From Macrotrachela quadricornifera (Eukaryota > Rotifera > Eurotatoria > Philodinida > Philodinidae), in the NCBI GenBank assembly GCA_022393335.1, contig JAJEKB010001447.1, forward strand, positions 170,435 through 234,434: a stretch of 64,000 nucleotides of DNA. The letters run 5' to 3'. Shown here piece by piece: positions 23,843 through 36,111 of this stretch. Each line of letters opens with the position of its first letter. The first letter of the stretch is position 1. Below the pieces are notes generated by a model. It did no database searches and had not been told where the DNA came from. It saw nothing but the letters and a program-made list of their open reading frames with translations. The position numbers and the translations under genes were made by a program.

Positions 23843-25205
23843 GTAAAGACCTGTCCGAATTCTATGAATTCTGACCTCATGAGGAATTCACGGAATTCAA
23901 ACTGATGCTTTATACACTCAAAGAAAATAGAGCAACCCATGGAGGTTACGGAATGCAAGACATTCAAAGAATTCGAGAAGGTGCAAGGATCCGAAGAAAT
24001 CACAAAACTCAATGAATCGAAATAAACGAAAAAATTTAGTATAAGAGTAAATATTTTAGATTATATTAAGGCTTCCTCTTCCACACCCTAACGTTCTACT
24101 CCGTATTTTATAGTTGTTTTCAACTTTGAATCATTCAATCCCGCTGAAAATTTCAGTGAAGGTTTATTCTGATTTGAGTTGCTCACCGTAATAGTTTCAA
24201 CTCAATACATTGAGTCTCTGAAGAGTTAAATTAAGATTATGAGCATGTGATGGTTTCCCAAATTTTTCTGCCATTATAAAGGCTATAAAGTTTGAACTGG
24301 TTTTAAAATGTTGCGTGAATCCTATCCTACAACTTAATAGGATTCGAATTTTTTTTGTTGAAGTTTTGTGTTTTTCTTCAATTTTATCTCATAATAGATG
24401 GCAAGAAAAGATATAGTTTCGTCATCTTTTAAAAGATAAAATTCAAAAAAAGAAATTCGGATCTTATTAAGTTGCAGGATCGGATTTAGATTACATTTTA
24501 AAACCTGTCCAAGCATTATAGCCTTTATAATGGCAGAGAAATTTTGGAACCATTACATGCTCATCATCTTAATTTAACTCTTCAAAGACTCAATGTATTG
24601 AGTTGAAACTATTCCTGTGGGCAACTCAAATGAGAATATACCTTCACTGACATTTTCAGCAGGACGGAATGATCCAAAGCTGAGAACAACTATAAGATGC
24701 GAAGTGGGACTTTAGGGTAGGAAAAATCCTTAAGCAGCGCAATTCGTGTTATTTACAGCAGTACTGTAGCTTTCTTGAATGGTTCGCGCATTGAGATGTG
24801 TTTATCAGTGCTTGCGGGATATCGGACTAAAACCATCTACATTCGTCTGTATTGTTATTGAACATATCTGAAATATTCAAGGCATCTTAAAAGTGCCTTG
24901 CTAACTATCTGCCACCTGCTCGCTATGATGTGTCGTGTTAGGCACTCACTTTCGCTTGCTACACCTCTTTGCTCTCAACGCGGTTTCTATATTTTAGCGA
25001 GTTACCCTCACTTCGCTATATTGTTTTGCATTCTTTGTCCATACATAAACGACTTCACCCTCATCCTCAAGACTTCCTAGAATTCTCTGGCTACCTTGGG
25101 TTCTTTTCTTTTCTTGAAGTGTGTAAATCATCAATTTTAAAGCTGTTTGAATGCCATGGATTCCTCAGGAGTTCAGAATTCACGGAATTCAGGCACTACT
25201 GTTAA
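23843..25205. repeat. Nested inverted repeats, outer arms about 150 bp
   Basis: The outer left arm (about 23843-23990) contains GAATTC-spaced blocks such as CTGACCTCATGAGGAATTC; the outer right arm (about 25055-25205), read on the complement, has CTGAACTCCTGAGGAATCC followed by CATGGCATTCAAACAG. The arms enclose a tighter foldback (24066-24732). No gene in the interval; open frames at 24898-25336 overlap the arm. Confidence 0.65.
24066..24732. mobile_element. Foldback element, about 667 bp
   Basis: Arms are near-complementary across almost the full length: left TATAGTTGTTTTCAACTTTG, TTCAACTCAATACATTGAGT, GAGCATGTGATGGTT and CCATTATAAAGGCTATAA each recur inverted on the right. The centre is near 24400. 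No coding sequence. Confidence 0.85.
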
Positions 25206-25747
25206 TGAATGTTCAAAATGTAGTCAATAAAGAATTCATCGTTACTATATCGGATACTCCCCGACCATTGAAAAACCAATTTAACATATGTACCGAATAT
25301 GAAGCTCGAGAGAATGTGTTTCAGATATTTCATTAGAAAAACAAAGAATACAATCAATGCCAGTGTACAAAAAAATATAGTTCGTATTTAACCGTACCAT
25401 CAAATGTAGAGATATATATTGTATTTAATCCGCTTGAAATTGATTTTTCATTTCAATCCTTTCGCCAATTGAACCGATATGAGCACGAGGAGAAAACTCA
25501 TACGAACGTTCTATAATTGATTCTTCAATGTTATTGATTAGACATTCTTACACAATACCTAGTCTCAGATTTTTTTTAAAGAAATCATTTTGTATGACCT
25601 AAGTTGAACAAATTAAATATTTTTGTTTTTTTTTTTAATAAAGTTTTTAATTAATATATGAAACCTGTATAATAAAGAAAATGTTTAAAGATATTTATTA
25701 ATAAATATCATTGAATAGACTAGTTGAATGTTTAATTCCAATTATTA
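25206..25747. other. 3' flank of the coiled-coil gene, nothing else seen
   Basis: AT-rich; a possible AATAAA on the minus strand lies just past the stop codon. Confidence 0.35.
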
Positions 25748-27452
25748 TTAAGATTTAGTTTTTGGATTTAGTTTAGTTGATTTATTTTGATGATCTGATG
25801 TAGTACTTGATATTGGACGTTCTGATGTTTTTTTATCAATATAAGTAAAAGTAGTTCTATTTGGTTGGTTTGATGCACTGTTAATTCGATCATCATCTGA
25901 ATCAGATAGAAATTGTTGTCCAGATAATTTAGATCCAACTTTTTCATGAATTGTTAAATTTATTTTTGTTTTTATTTCTGCTCCTAATTGTTGAATAGCT
26001 GATTCAGTTGTTATTGTATTTATTTCAGTAACAATTAAATCAATTTTTTCTGATGCTTTTTTTTCTTCTTCAGACATAATTTGATTTTTAACAGAATTTG
26101 CTTGATCACTAACAGCACGAAGTTTAAGTTGCGATTCATTAAATATTTCTAAACGTTGTTCTTGAAGTTGCTCTTGTATTAATGCTAATTGTTTAGCACG
26201 TTTTTCATCTAATTCAGAAATAAATTCTTGTAATAAAATTCTATATTGTTCATCTTGTATAGTTTGTTCTTTTTTAGCATGAATTAATAATTGTTGCTGA
26301 CTTTGTTGAGTTTCTTCAACAACTTGTGCAAGAATTGATTCTGTTTCTGATGTTATTTGTCCAATTCGACGTTTAAGTGATTCATCAAACTCTACATGAG
26401 TTTGTTTTAAATTTAACATTAATGTATCTAATCTTTCTGATGTTGATAAATTATGAATTGTTTCAATTTTACTTTTTAATATTGAATTAACTTGTGCTGA
26501 ACCATATGTACTTGAATGTTTTGTTATTAATTCTTGCTTATTTGATTCTTTTTGATCATGTTCTATTTTTGTTGACTCACTTCGAATTAATTGTTGAAAT
26601 GTTGATGATAACTATAATTCAAAAAGGAAAAATGAAATGATTCTTTTTTAATGTTAAAAAGTGAAGTTCGGAATTTTTTGTTGTACATTTTTACCTGTAC
26701 ACATCACAATACTTCCTTTCGATAGCGTTTGACAAAAGTTCTACAGTATAAAATTTGTTAATAAGCTTTTGAATTTCTTTTTCTTTTTTCTTTTTTTGTT
26801 GGCTATTCATAGATATACTCTGATAAATATTGATTACAGTTGCTCTAATATGTTCAGAAATTTTCTGTACAAGAATATTAGAGAGGATTCTATGAGGTTT
26901 TTAAGATGTTAGATAGACTAACGAAAATTTATAAACATGAAGAATTTATATTAGATTACAGAACTCCAAAGTTTATCGTTTATTTTCATTAGAAATGTAA
27001 ATTTTTCTTTTCTAATTAAACGTTAAGAATGATATTAAATCTTTTCCTGATCAATAAAAATGTCAAAGTTTTCTCTATCATCAGGAAAAAATGAACTCAT
27101 TTAGTTAGAGTAATTCGTCGAATGTATTAAATATTTACATTAAATAATGAATTCATTTTTCTGAGAAAATGTTTTGTTATATAAAATATATTTATTAATT
27201 ATGAATAGATATAATACAAACCTTTCCATTATGTTCCCATATTGTTGCATAATTGGCTAAATTAGAAGTTGATTGTTGTTTTGACATACCCATATGTTTT
27301 AACCATGGTGATGGTTGAGATGAAAATGGTCTTCGAAAGTAGCTTTCATGCCTTGTTGCTACTGGAGGCGATGGAGTTCGTGTTCTTGATTTTGGTGCTG
27401 ATGGAACTTGAATTTTTCTATCTATTTTCTTTCGACTTGAACCTGAACCCAT
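25748..27452 (-). CDS. N-myristoylated coiled-coil protein, paralogue A
   Basis: Two exons, 27452-27222 (77 codons) and 26611-25748, joined in phase 0 across a 610-bp intron (GTTTGT...TTATAG), give 364 residues. It starts MGSGSSRKKIDRK, a typical N-myristoylation site followed by basic residues, so membrane attachment is likely. Residues about 20-55 are Pro/Ser/Arg-rich. Exon 2 is a long Glu/Gln/Lys coiled coil, then a conserved AIQQLGAEIKTKIN block, and an Asp/Ser-rich tail. Paralogue B at 56488-59377 has the same exon structure. No known domain is recognised. A structural or cytoskeletal membrane-linked role is inference only. Confidence 0.85.
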
Positions 27453-27619
27453 TTTTTGATAATTATATTATTAACAATAAATGATTGCAAGATTTTTATT
27501 TAATAACTAATAAATAAAATATTAAAATAAATTTTAATTAAATTGAATTTTATTTAAAAAAAAACTATCAAAAGATATATATATTCTAAATAATAGATGT
27601 TTGTATTTGTTTTCTTTTG
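27453..27619. promoter_or_regulatory. 5' flank of coiled-coil gene A
   Basis: AT-rich upstream sequence of the minus-strand gene; no specific element recognised. Confidence 0.25.
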
Positions 27620-28113
27620 AAATAAATATTGAAATTGGTTACTAAAACAAATGAAAGAATGTATAANNNNNNNNNNNNNNNNNNNNNNNNNNNNNNNNNN
27701 NNNNNNNNNNNNNNNNNNNNNNNNNNNNNNNNNNNNNNNNNNNNNNNNNNNNNNNNNNNNNNNNNNNNNNNNNNNNNNNNNNNNNNNNNNNNNNNNNNNN
27801 NNNNNNNNNNNNNNNNNNNNNNNNNNNNNNNNNNNNNNNNNNNNNNNNNNNNNNNNNNNNNNNNNNNNNNNNNNNNNNNNNNNNNNNNNNNNNNNNNNNN
27901 NNNNNNNNNNNNNNNNNNNNNNNNNNNNNNNNNNNNNNNNNNNNNNNNNNNNNNNNNNNNNNNNNNNNNNNNNNNNNNNNNNNNNNNNNNNNNNNNNNNN
28001 NNNNNNNNNNNNNNNNNNNNNNNNNNNNNNNNNNNNNNNNNNNNNNNNNNNNNNNNNNNNNNNNNNAAATAAATATTGAAATTGGTTACTAAAACAAATG
28101 AAAGAATGTATAA
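27620..28113. other. 400-N assembly gap with duplicated 47-nt edges
   Basis: N runs from 27667 to 28066. The 47 bases before it (27620-27666) are repeated exactly after it (28067-28113). The equal edges suggest an unmerged overlap between contigs; the true gap may be zero or negative. Confidence 0.9.
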
Positions 28114-30276
28114 GTCAATAGAGGTATGTATCAATCGTTTTTTTTTTTATGTCTTTAATAATATTTCAATCAATGAAAAGAGCAAATGACATGAGTACGC
28201 CTAAGGGAATAAATCATTTTATTCAGACATGTTTTAACTATTATAATGAAATATATATATTTCAATATTCTTTTTAGATCTACCCACATTCGATCCAGTT
28301 TATATACGACTCTTATTAGTTTATCAATTAAGTTATTTAAAATGGTGTCTACTAATAAAGTTAGAATTTTTTTCATTATATTTAACTTAAATTTTGATAC
28401 TCTTTAAAGTCTTATAATGTTGAAACTTCTGTCTATTCTTTAAATGACCAAAAATTCATATATATGAGCAAAATCGGACATATGCCACTTCCATTTAACT
28501 TTAATTTTTTTTATAAAGATGTTTGTTTTTGAATCACTGCGTTTAGCATAGATATATGTAGAAATGTTTGTTCTTTTAGATACTAATTAATTAAGAAGTA
28601 ATTAATGAATATCTCTCTAAGGATATGAGAAAAAGCTCTGAAAATTTTAGGATAGACTGTAGGGTTCGAGCCCCATCTGTGGTAAAGTTTTCAACGAGAT
28701 CAGACTCCAAAAATTTTCCTTATAAAAACCGGTCTTCTAAAGATCCACTCAAGTTCCCAAAAAAAATTTTTTTGTGTAATTAACATATCAAGGTTCTAAG
28801 AAATAATTTGTTTTGAACTTTTTATTCAGTTATATGAACATTTTTTCGTTTATATATTCCTATTTCGTCATGTCGCTAACGAAAAGTAAATCGAATTTCT
28901 TGAAAAATTTATGTGTTCCTCGAAAAAAGTTAAAGTAAGGATTTTAAAACCCTATAAATGGCCTACAAAATGCACCATTTAGTTTTTAAAAACTAAAACG
29001 TATTAATTGGAAACCAATGCCCTTTTTTTGAGTTGCATCGCTATTAGATGATTTTGCCCATATAGATATGATGAGGAAAGATAGCGGATATTCGATAATA
29101 ATATTGTTTCGTCGTCTTATTTGTATATAGAAGTTTATTTCAAATATTTCAACATTCAATTCAATAACAAACTGGTTCTTGACAACATTACAGCAACATG
29201 TCACTCTGTCCCATACTAATGCGATTTGTCTTAATCAATAAACTAATAAGGATTCTTTATTGTATTATCAAATACAGACTAATCAATTTTTTTTCTTATG
29301 AACATATTCTGGGTTTTTAATACTCAATTATTAATTAACTATAAAAAATTTAAAAAAATAACAAAATAAAATTAATTACCGTTAATAATAATAATAAGAT
29401 AAAACAAAGAAATAATATAAAAGAATAATTGTTCGTTTATTTTTGGTTTGTTATAAAATACGTTTGGATATGAAAATGAAAGTGATTGTTTTATGATCAC
29501 TATGGAAGAATTTTATTTGTAAAGAAACAAAAGAAGAATTATTTAACATGTAAATGGAACTAAAGAGAACAATGAATTTCATTGTAGAAATAAACATTTT
29601 TTTTTCTTCTATAATAAAATATGTCTTATATACAAATAGTTAGTAAGGTTGATCAAAAAGTCTGTTATCGTTAAATACAAATATGAAGATAAACAGATAT
29701 TTTTCAATTTTATTTTATTAAATTTTTACAATCGCTCTTATAATTATTTATAGTAAGTTTAATCATTTTAAATAATTTATTAAAACTTATTTTTGAACTC
29801 TTTTAACACATCATATTTCATTTACCCAACCAATCTCTAGAATTTGACAAAAAAGCCTGCCAATTGAGTTCTGATGAAGTATGAATTTATTTTAGACGGG
29901 TTGATGAACCAAACATCTGATGCTAGTTGGATTAGTGAAGATGAATTAAGAAAGAGTATTGTTTATAAAGACAGATTTGAATTAATACTTTCTTTCGTAT
30001 ATTCTTTCAAATGAAATATTCCTGTTTCTTTTCCATAGTACAGATAATAGCAAGTGCATAAGTCATAAGTAATATATTAAAGTTTTTCGTGAATAAAATA
30101 TGGAAATAAAATGAGATATTATATGTTCAAAATGTATAGAATTGCTTATCGATCATCAATGATTTCATATTCACTGAATCTAGTGCTACATAATCGTTGA
30201 TTAAATAATTTCATCGAACGAAGTTAAACTAATTAAATAAATTAAATATTTCTATTATCCATTGTTGAAAATTAGT
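28114..30276. other. Gene-less AT-rich region
   Basis: Short minus frames (28170-28376, 28986-29204) have no domain. A GGGTTCGAGCCCC motif near 28660 resembles a tRNA B box but no cloverleaf can be drawn around it. Confidence 0.45.
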
Positions 30277-30834
30277 TGCTTGGACAAAATTCTTGTAACT
30301 TTTGAAAGGAAAATGATAGAGCCCTATGGTTTCCGTTGTTAGGTAAAGCATCATAGATTACGTATTACTATTAAATAAGCAATGCAAACTTGGTGAGTTA
30401 ATTTCCAAATAACGAAATGAATAGTTCGGATCGAGTTCTATAATTCTAGACCAACCCCAAGTCTATATCTTTTACGGTTCAGAAGTTATATATATTCTTT
30501 ATAGAAGTATCGACTTCTAGCCAGTTATTAAATATCACTCGAACTCTAGCTAAATACCACTATGTAACTTAGTATATCTACAAGCTTTCATGTCAAATGT
30601 TTTATAAATTATTGTTTGTATCCAAGTATGAGTAGATATCTTTGCAAAAAAAATTTATCACTCTCGAATTGTAAGCAATGTAAAGTTTGCATTCAAAGAT
30701 TTATCATGGAATACCTTACTTGAAGGTTCTCTTAATTCATATTAATACGCACCCTGCTGTGTTCTATTTAACAACGAAAACCATAGGTCTCTATCTTTTT
30801 TCTTTCAAAAGTTATAAGAATTTTGTCAAAGCGG
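30277..30834. mobile_element. Foldback element, about 558 bp
   Basis: The left arm has GACAAAATTCTTGTAACTTT, GATAGAGCCCTATGGTTT and CGTTGTTA; the right arm, on the complement, has GACAAAATTCTTATAACTTT, GATAGAGACCTATGGTTT and CGTTGTTA. Inner sequences are less well paired. No coding sequence. Confidence 0.8.
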
Positions 30835-31109
30835 CATATTTTTAAAAATAAATAACATTTAATAAAATAAAATAAAAAATATTTCTTTAGTTTTCTATTA
30901 TTATTTAATGATAATAGAGCTTTTGGTTAGATCTAAGTATATTGCAGATAAATTCAAAGATATTATAAGTATTTATTCTTAATTTATTTTCTTTATTTTA
31001 AAAAGAAATATTTTCATGTATAATTTAAAAATGATTCAATTAATATTAACTTATGAATATTTAGAATAGAAGAAGAAGATGAAAAAAAAGAGAGATTAAT
31101 TGATAAATA

Positions 31110-32879
31110 TTATATTGATGTTTTTTTTGCAATAATTCTAATTCCACCAACATTATTTTCATTTAAAAGTGTAACAATTGATGTATAAAAATATTCTAAA
31201 CGATTATAAATATCTTCCCCATGAATTTCAATTAATTGATTATTATTTTGACGAAATTGTTCTAATCGATTTTTAGTAAATAATGCCCAATCTAATGATA
31301 AATCAACAACTTTAATTATTTGAAAACCATGTTGAATTAAATTTAATTTATATTCATCTAATGTTGGTAAATATCTACAATAAACATCATGTTCTAATAT
31401 TTGTGATTCTTCATTTGTAATATTTCCTGTACAAATAAAATCTTCACAATAAAAAAATCCATTTTCTTTAAGTAAACGATATGATTGTTTAAATAAATCA
31501 ATTCTTTCAGTTTTTGTAAAATGTAAAACAGTTATCCAACTAACAATAGCTGTATAAAGATTTTCTTGTAAATGTTGTGCAACATTTAAAAAATTTCCAC
31601 CTATATGATGAATTTTATCAGATAAACCACAACGATCAGTTAATTCACTTGCAAATTGTGATAAATCATTTTGTAATTCAATTGCTAAAACTTTTAAATT
31701 ATATTTTCCACCTAAATAACGAGCACAACCACCTAAATTTGATCCTATTTGAATTATCCAATTTGAATCATTATTATTAAGATTAAGTTCATTAACAGCT
31801 AAATCTAATACTTCTGTACCATAATAATGATTTTGATCAAATGAAAGTAAATCTGTATATGATATAGGACCTTTAGAAAGTCCAGCAACACGTAAATTAT
31901 TTCTTAATGCAATTAATAATTCAGGTTTATTATAAAGACGCATTGATTTAATATCAATAGTTAATTTAGCAATTCTAGTATCAATAAATTGAATTGGATC
32001 TAATTTTTTCTTTTGATTTGTAAGTATTTGTGCTGTCTTAAGTGCATCAAGTGTTGTTTCAATAGTTGATTCAGAAATATTATTTGTTGCAGTTATATTA
32101 ACTTTATTAAACCAAGCTTGTGCATCTTCTTGTTTTAAATGAAAATTTTTTGAAATTCTTTCAATTGATTGAATTGAATTTATTTTAAATAATTCACAAG
32201 CATTTTGTAAAGCAATAAACATATTTTGAATATGTTTTAATTTTTCAGAAATAATATTTATTGTTGATGCAATCATAAAACAAGGCCATGGTGTAATTAT
32301 TTCTCCTATTTGACGTATTTCACCTTTATCATAATATGGTTTTTGCATAAAATATTCCCACATAAATGCCGCTGTTGTATTATCATTAACTGATTTTCTT
32401 AAATTATCAAAATTATTATTAACAATAAATTCAATATCTGATTCTTTCCAACCATATTGACTTGCAAGTACACAACTCATTAAATGTGAACCACTTTGAT
32501 ATCGACTTATACCAAATTTTTCACCTTTTAAATCTTCAATTGAATTATAAGTTGTATTAGCTCCTGTACTAACAGACCATAATAAAGATGATTCAACATA
32601 AGTTCCAAGTAGACGAATATCTGAACCATGAGCTATATCATTAATTAAACCTTCAGTTAATGCAACAATAATATCAACTTCATTTGTTTTTAATTTATTA
32701 ATCATAGCACCAGTACCTTCTTTTATTGAATGCCATTCAATATGAATTCCTTGTTTTTCAAATAAATTTTCTTCTAAACCAATTTTCCATGGTTCATTAA
32801 AATGTTCAGGTACACCACCAACACGAAGAATATTAGTTTTATCATTATTATTTACATTATTTATCTCGTTTTTCTCCAT
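31110..32879 (-). CDS. Fusion: periplasmic-binding-protein-like domain plus SAM methyltransferase
   Basis: Single uninterrupted frame of 589 residues. Residues about 17-230 resemble the type 2 periplasmic-binding fold of the NMT1/THI5 and Ca3427-like group: GGVPEHFNEPWKIGLEENLF, then GTGAMINKL, DIIVALTEGLIND, EDLKGEKFGISRYQSGSH and WPCFMIAS. There is no signal peptide, so it is probably cytosolic. Residues about 315-589 are a class I SAM methyltransferase: motif I IQIGSNLGGCARYLGGKY (about 376-393), acidic E401 ending motif II, VSWITVLHF (motif IV), then RLLKENGFFYCEDF. The last resembles sterol and phosphoethanolamine/glycine-type N-methyltransferases. A linker of about 80 residues joins them. 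The fusion is unusual for an animal, and lack of introns could mean horizontal transfer. Substrate is unknown. Confidence 0.85.
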   Translation of the reverse strand: MEKNEINNVNNNDKTNILRVGGVPEHFNEPWKIGLEENLFEKQGIHIEWHSIKEGTGAMINKLKTNEVDIIVALTEGLINDIAHGSDIRLLGTYVESSLLWSVSTGANTTYNSIEDLKGEKFGISRYQSGSHLMSCVLASQYGWKESDIEFIVNNNFDNLRKSVNDNTTAAFMWEYFMQKPYYDKGEIRQIGEIITPWPCFMIASTINIISEKLKHIQNMFIALQNACELFKINSIQSIERISKNFHLKQEDAQAWFNKVNITATNNISESTIETTLDALKTAQILTNQKKKLDPIQFIDTRIAKLTIDIKSMRLYNKPELLIALRNNLRVAGLSKGPISYTDLLSFDQNHYYGTEVLDLAVNELNLNNNDSNWIIQIGSNLGGCARYLGGKYNLKVLAIELQNDLSQFASELTDRCGLSDKIHHIGGNFLNVAQHLQENLYTAIVSWITVLHFTKTERIDLFKQSYRLLKENGFFYCEDFICTGNITNEESQILEHDVYCRYLPTLDEYKLNLIQHGFQIIKVVDLSLDWALFTKNRLEQFRQNNNQLIEIHGEDIYNRLEYFYTSIVTLLNENNVGGIRIIAKKTSI

Positions 32880-34351
32880 TATGATTTACCTTTGTCCGTG
32901 TTTTTGTTCACTTAAGTGACAAATGAATGTTCTTCTCTCTTTTACATATATATATATATATATATATAAAACATATTATGTTACGCTTCAGTGCATCATT
33001 GTTGCCCATCATATTGATAAATACTATTCTATAGACATATGTCTACCAATTTATGATACAGTAGCTTCTTATTTGTGAATATGAGCATAAATATTATTTT
33101 AAAATTCTATAATTTTATTTTAAAGTTTAAAATAGAGTTTGGTGCATATAAATCTTTTCAATTTTTTTACCATGAATTTATTCTAATTTATAGAGTTCGC
33201 TAAATTATAGAGAGAGATCATTTACTGTTAGCGCTTTTTATTAATCTTTGGTTCAAAATTCGACCAATATATTTAATATCATTTACAACGTGGAATCTAA
33301 CACTGAATAGAGAACAATTAACTAATCGAAATACTTCAACATTTATTTACAATAGATAACGGTATCAGAAGCACAGTTTATTTCGATTTGATGAATATTC
33401 ATAACACTATTATCAATCAAACTAAACTTGTATCATCGTTGAAACCGATACATATAAGTATTAGACTACATGTAAATATCCAGATTATAAAAACTTTAAA
33501 TCGCAATCGAAAGAATTTTTTTAGTAGAATAAATAAATATTGATTCGTTGAAATAAATCGAGATATTCACATTATTTTTAAGATGTTATACTTCTTTCGC
33601 ATATACCTGCATTAACGACCTTTACTTATGCAATCGTCGTATTATTACTTGAACAATACACAAACATTTCATTCACTTAAAATCATTAGAATATATTGAA
33701 CTCTTTCTTATAGTCATAAAATACTTCAGTTTATTTTTACATTCACCATTCTCACTCGATCTATAGTAGTATTACTGTCCCAAAATTAGTCATATACTGA
33801 AATAAAATATGTCGCATAAGTCTTTATTTGTGACACAGTACACGATACTTTAAAGTACGACACGAAGTACGTGATTTGAACCTATTATCCACCACATTTA
33901 ATTATATTTTAAAGAAAAGAGAAGGATCATCAACTTATGACATCTTCATAGACTAAAATCTTTTTTCAAAATGAATCTATTGAATTCATAATTATGTTTA
34001 AGAAATTAATAAATTTAAATTTTTTTTTAAATGAAATTTATAAAAGAATTCGTTTACAATGATTGAACAAGTTTAATAGGGTGTAACTGATTTGTATTTA
34101 TATATAGAACTATAGAACTATCATCTCTCGTATATCTTGTCCATTCTTCTTTTTCTTTCTGTTCACATTGTTTATATTTTGCACTGTCATAATTTATCCA
34201 TGCATAGTATATTTTTTTGCTTTGTCATGTGTCCATTAAGTGTATATTTAATGAGATTATTTTAATCGATTGATATACTTTGTAAATTCGCGAGAAGTTA
34301 TTTTAGATTTCTACATAAAACCACTTAATTTGTCTTCATAAAGACAAAAAA
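32880..34351. other. Intergenic region between divergent genes
   Basis: Shared 5' side of the fusion gene (minus) and aldo-keto reductase (plus). A pure TA microsatellite lies at about 32946-32968, 67 or more bases upstream of the fusion start. No gene seen; the element-like motifs near 33780-33870 are not supported. Confidence 0.4.
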
Positions 34352-36111
34352 ATGTATGAAAAAATGTTTCAACGTCAATTGGGTAAAAACGGTCCAAAAG
34401 TTTCAGCTATTGGATTTGGAGCCATGGGTTTATCAGCCTTTTACGGAGCACCTGCACTTGATGCAGAACGTTTTAAAGTTTTTGATCGTGCAATTGAACT
34501 TGGAAGTACTTACATTGATACTGCTGATATCTATGGTGATAATGAAGAATTACTTGGCAAATATTTTAAAAAATATCCACATCAACGTCAAAAGGTTATC
34601 TCACATAATTCAGGTTTTTTACTTATTATTTCTACGTTTTAATATCATTTGTTTTTCTTAAGCTAAAAACCAAAAAACATATTTTATCAGCTAATTGAAA
34701 TAGAATTAGTTTTTTTTTTATTGAGATTGATTCAATGTTTAATTTGATTTTTTCTAGAATAAATATAATTTTCTCTATCAATAAAATCATTTTCAGTTTT
34801 TGATAGTTTTGAAGTCATTTTTTCTAGTCATGATGTGTGCTTGAAAAGTATCTGACATCAATAATTAGTACGCTCAATAAAATATTATCATTTATGAAAG
34901 TTAAAATATTTTTCGTTTACATCTAATAAGGTTATTGATATGATCAATATTAATCTCGAATAAAATTTTTGAAAGAAAGCCTTTGTTTAATAGAAGTAAA
35001 AATGTAAGAATAGGATGAGTTTAATAAAGAAAATCGTTTTGTTTTGGTTAAATTTGTAAGTTAAAAAATTAGATGAAAATCATTTATTAATACTAGATAA
35101 CACTAAGAAAATCAAATTTGTGAAAAAAAAGTTAATAAATTTTCTTTTATTATAATAGTTTTTTGAATTTAAGACGGTATCGAATCGATTCTGTCAACAA
35201 ATCTATAGTTATATATAAGACTAAAAGCCTTTTGCAAATTTCTTTCAGTGTTAATATCTATCATTTTATAGTTAAATTTATGAAAACTGCAAAAAATGGA
35301 TATATTTTTATTTGTTGAATAGGTATTTCTTGCAACAAAATTTGCTAATATATTTCATCCCGATGGAACAGCTACAGTTCGTGGTGATGCTGATTATGTT
35401 CGTCAAGCTATTGAAAAAAGTCTTAGACATCTTCAACTGGATTATGTTGATCTTTATTATGTACATCGAATTGATCCAAATGTTCCAATTGAAGAAACAA
35501 TAACTGTATTAAAAGAATTTGTTGAACAAGGAAAAATAAAATATATTGGTTTATCAGAATGTTCAAGTGATACAATTCGACGTGCATATGCAATTCATCC
35601 AATATCTGCTGTACAAATTGAATATTCACCATTTAGTTTAGATATTGAAAGACAAGAAATTGGTGTTTTAAAAACATGTCGAGAACTTGGAATAGCAATT
35701 GTTTGTTATTCTCCATTAGGTCGTGGAATGCTTACTGGACAATATAAAAGTCCGGATGATTTAGAAGAAAATGATTTTCGAAGACATTTACCACGATTTT
35801 CAAAAGAAAATTTTCCAAAAAATCTTAAATTAGTTGAAAAATTAAAAGAATTTGGTAAAAAAAAAGATTGTACACCAGGTCAATTAACATTAGCTTGGAT
35901 ACTTGCACAAGGTGATGATTTTATTGTTATTCCAGGTACAACTAAAATAAAAAATTTAGAAGAAAATGTTCATGCAGCTCAAATTAAATTAACTAAAGAA
36001 GAAATTGAACAAATTAGAAATGCTTGTCAAAATGCAGATACATATGGAGAACGTTATACAAAAGAACATAGCATACATTTATATGGAGACTCAGCTCCTC
36101 TCAAAAAATAA
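34352..36111 (+). CDS. Aldo/keto reductase (AKR13-like)
   Basis: Two exons, 34352-34594 (81 codons) and 35323-36111, joined in phase 0 across a 728-bp intron, give 343 residues. It is an NADPH-dependent oxidoreductase TIM barrel. Visible catalytic tetrad: Asp56 and Tyr61 in DTADIYG, Lys87 in LATKF and His129 in YYVHRID. GFGAMGLSAFYG near the N-terminus is characteristic of the yeast YakC/plant auxin-induced AKR13 type. The NADP-binding end has IPGTTKIKNLEEN. Met at codon 5 (34364) is an alternative start. It is probably a cytosolic carbonyl reductase; the substrate cannot be told. No damage seen. Confidence 0.93.

Noticed and set aside
27586..28134. Open frames running through the N gap
   Set aside because: Created by N bases; only the flanks are real sequence.
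28640..28720. tRNA B-box-like GGGTTCGAGCCCC
   Set aside because: No acceptor stem, A box or anticodon arm can be placed around it on either strand.
31577..31780. 67-codon plus frame within the fusion gene
   Set aside because: Shadow of the minus-strand gene.
32940..32970. TA repeat as a dedicated promoter
   Set aside because: It may include a TATA box for the fusion gene but is a simple microsatellite; position alone does not prove use.
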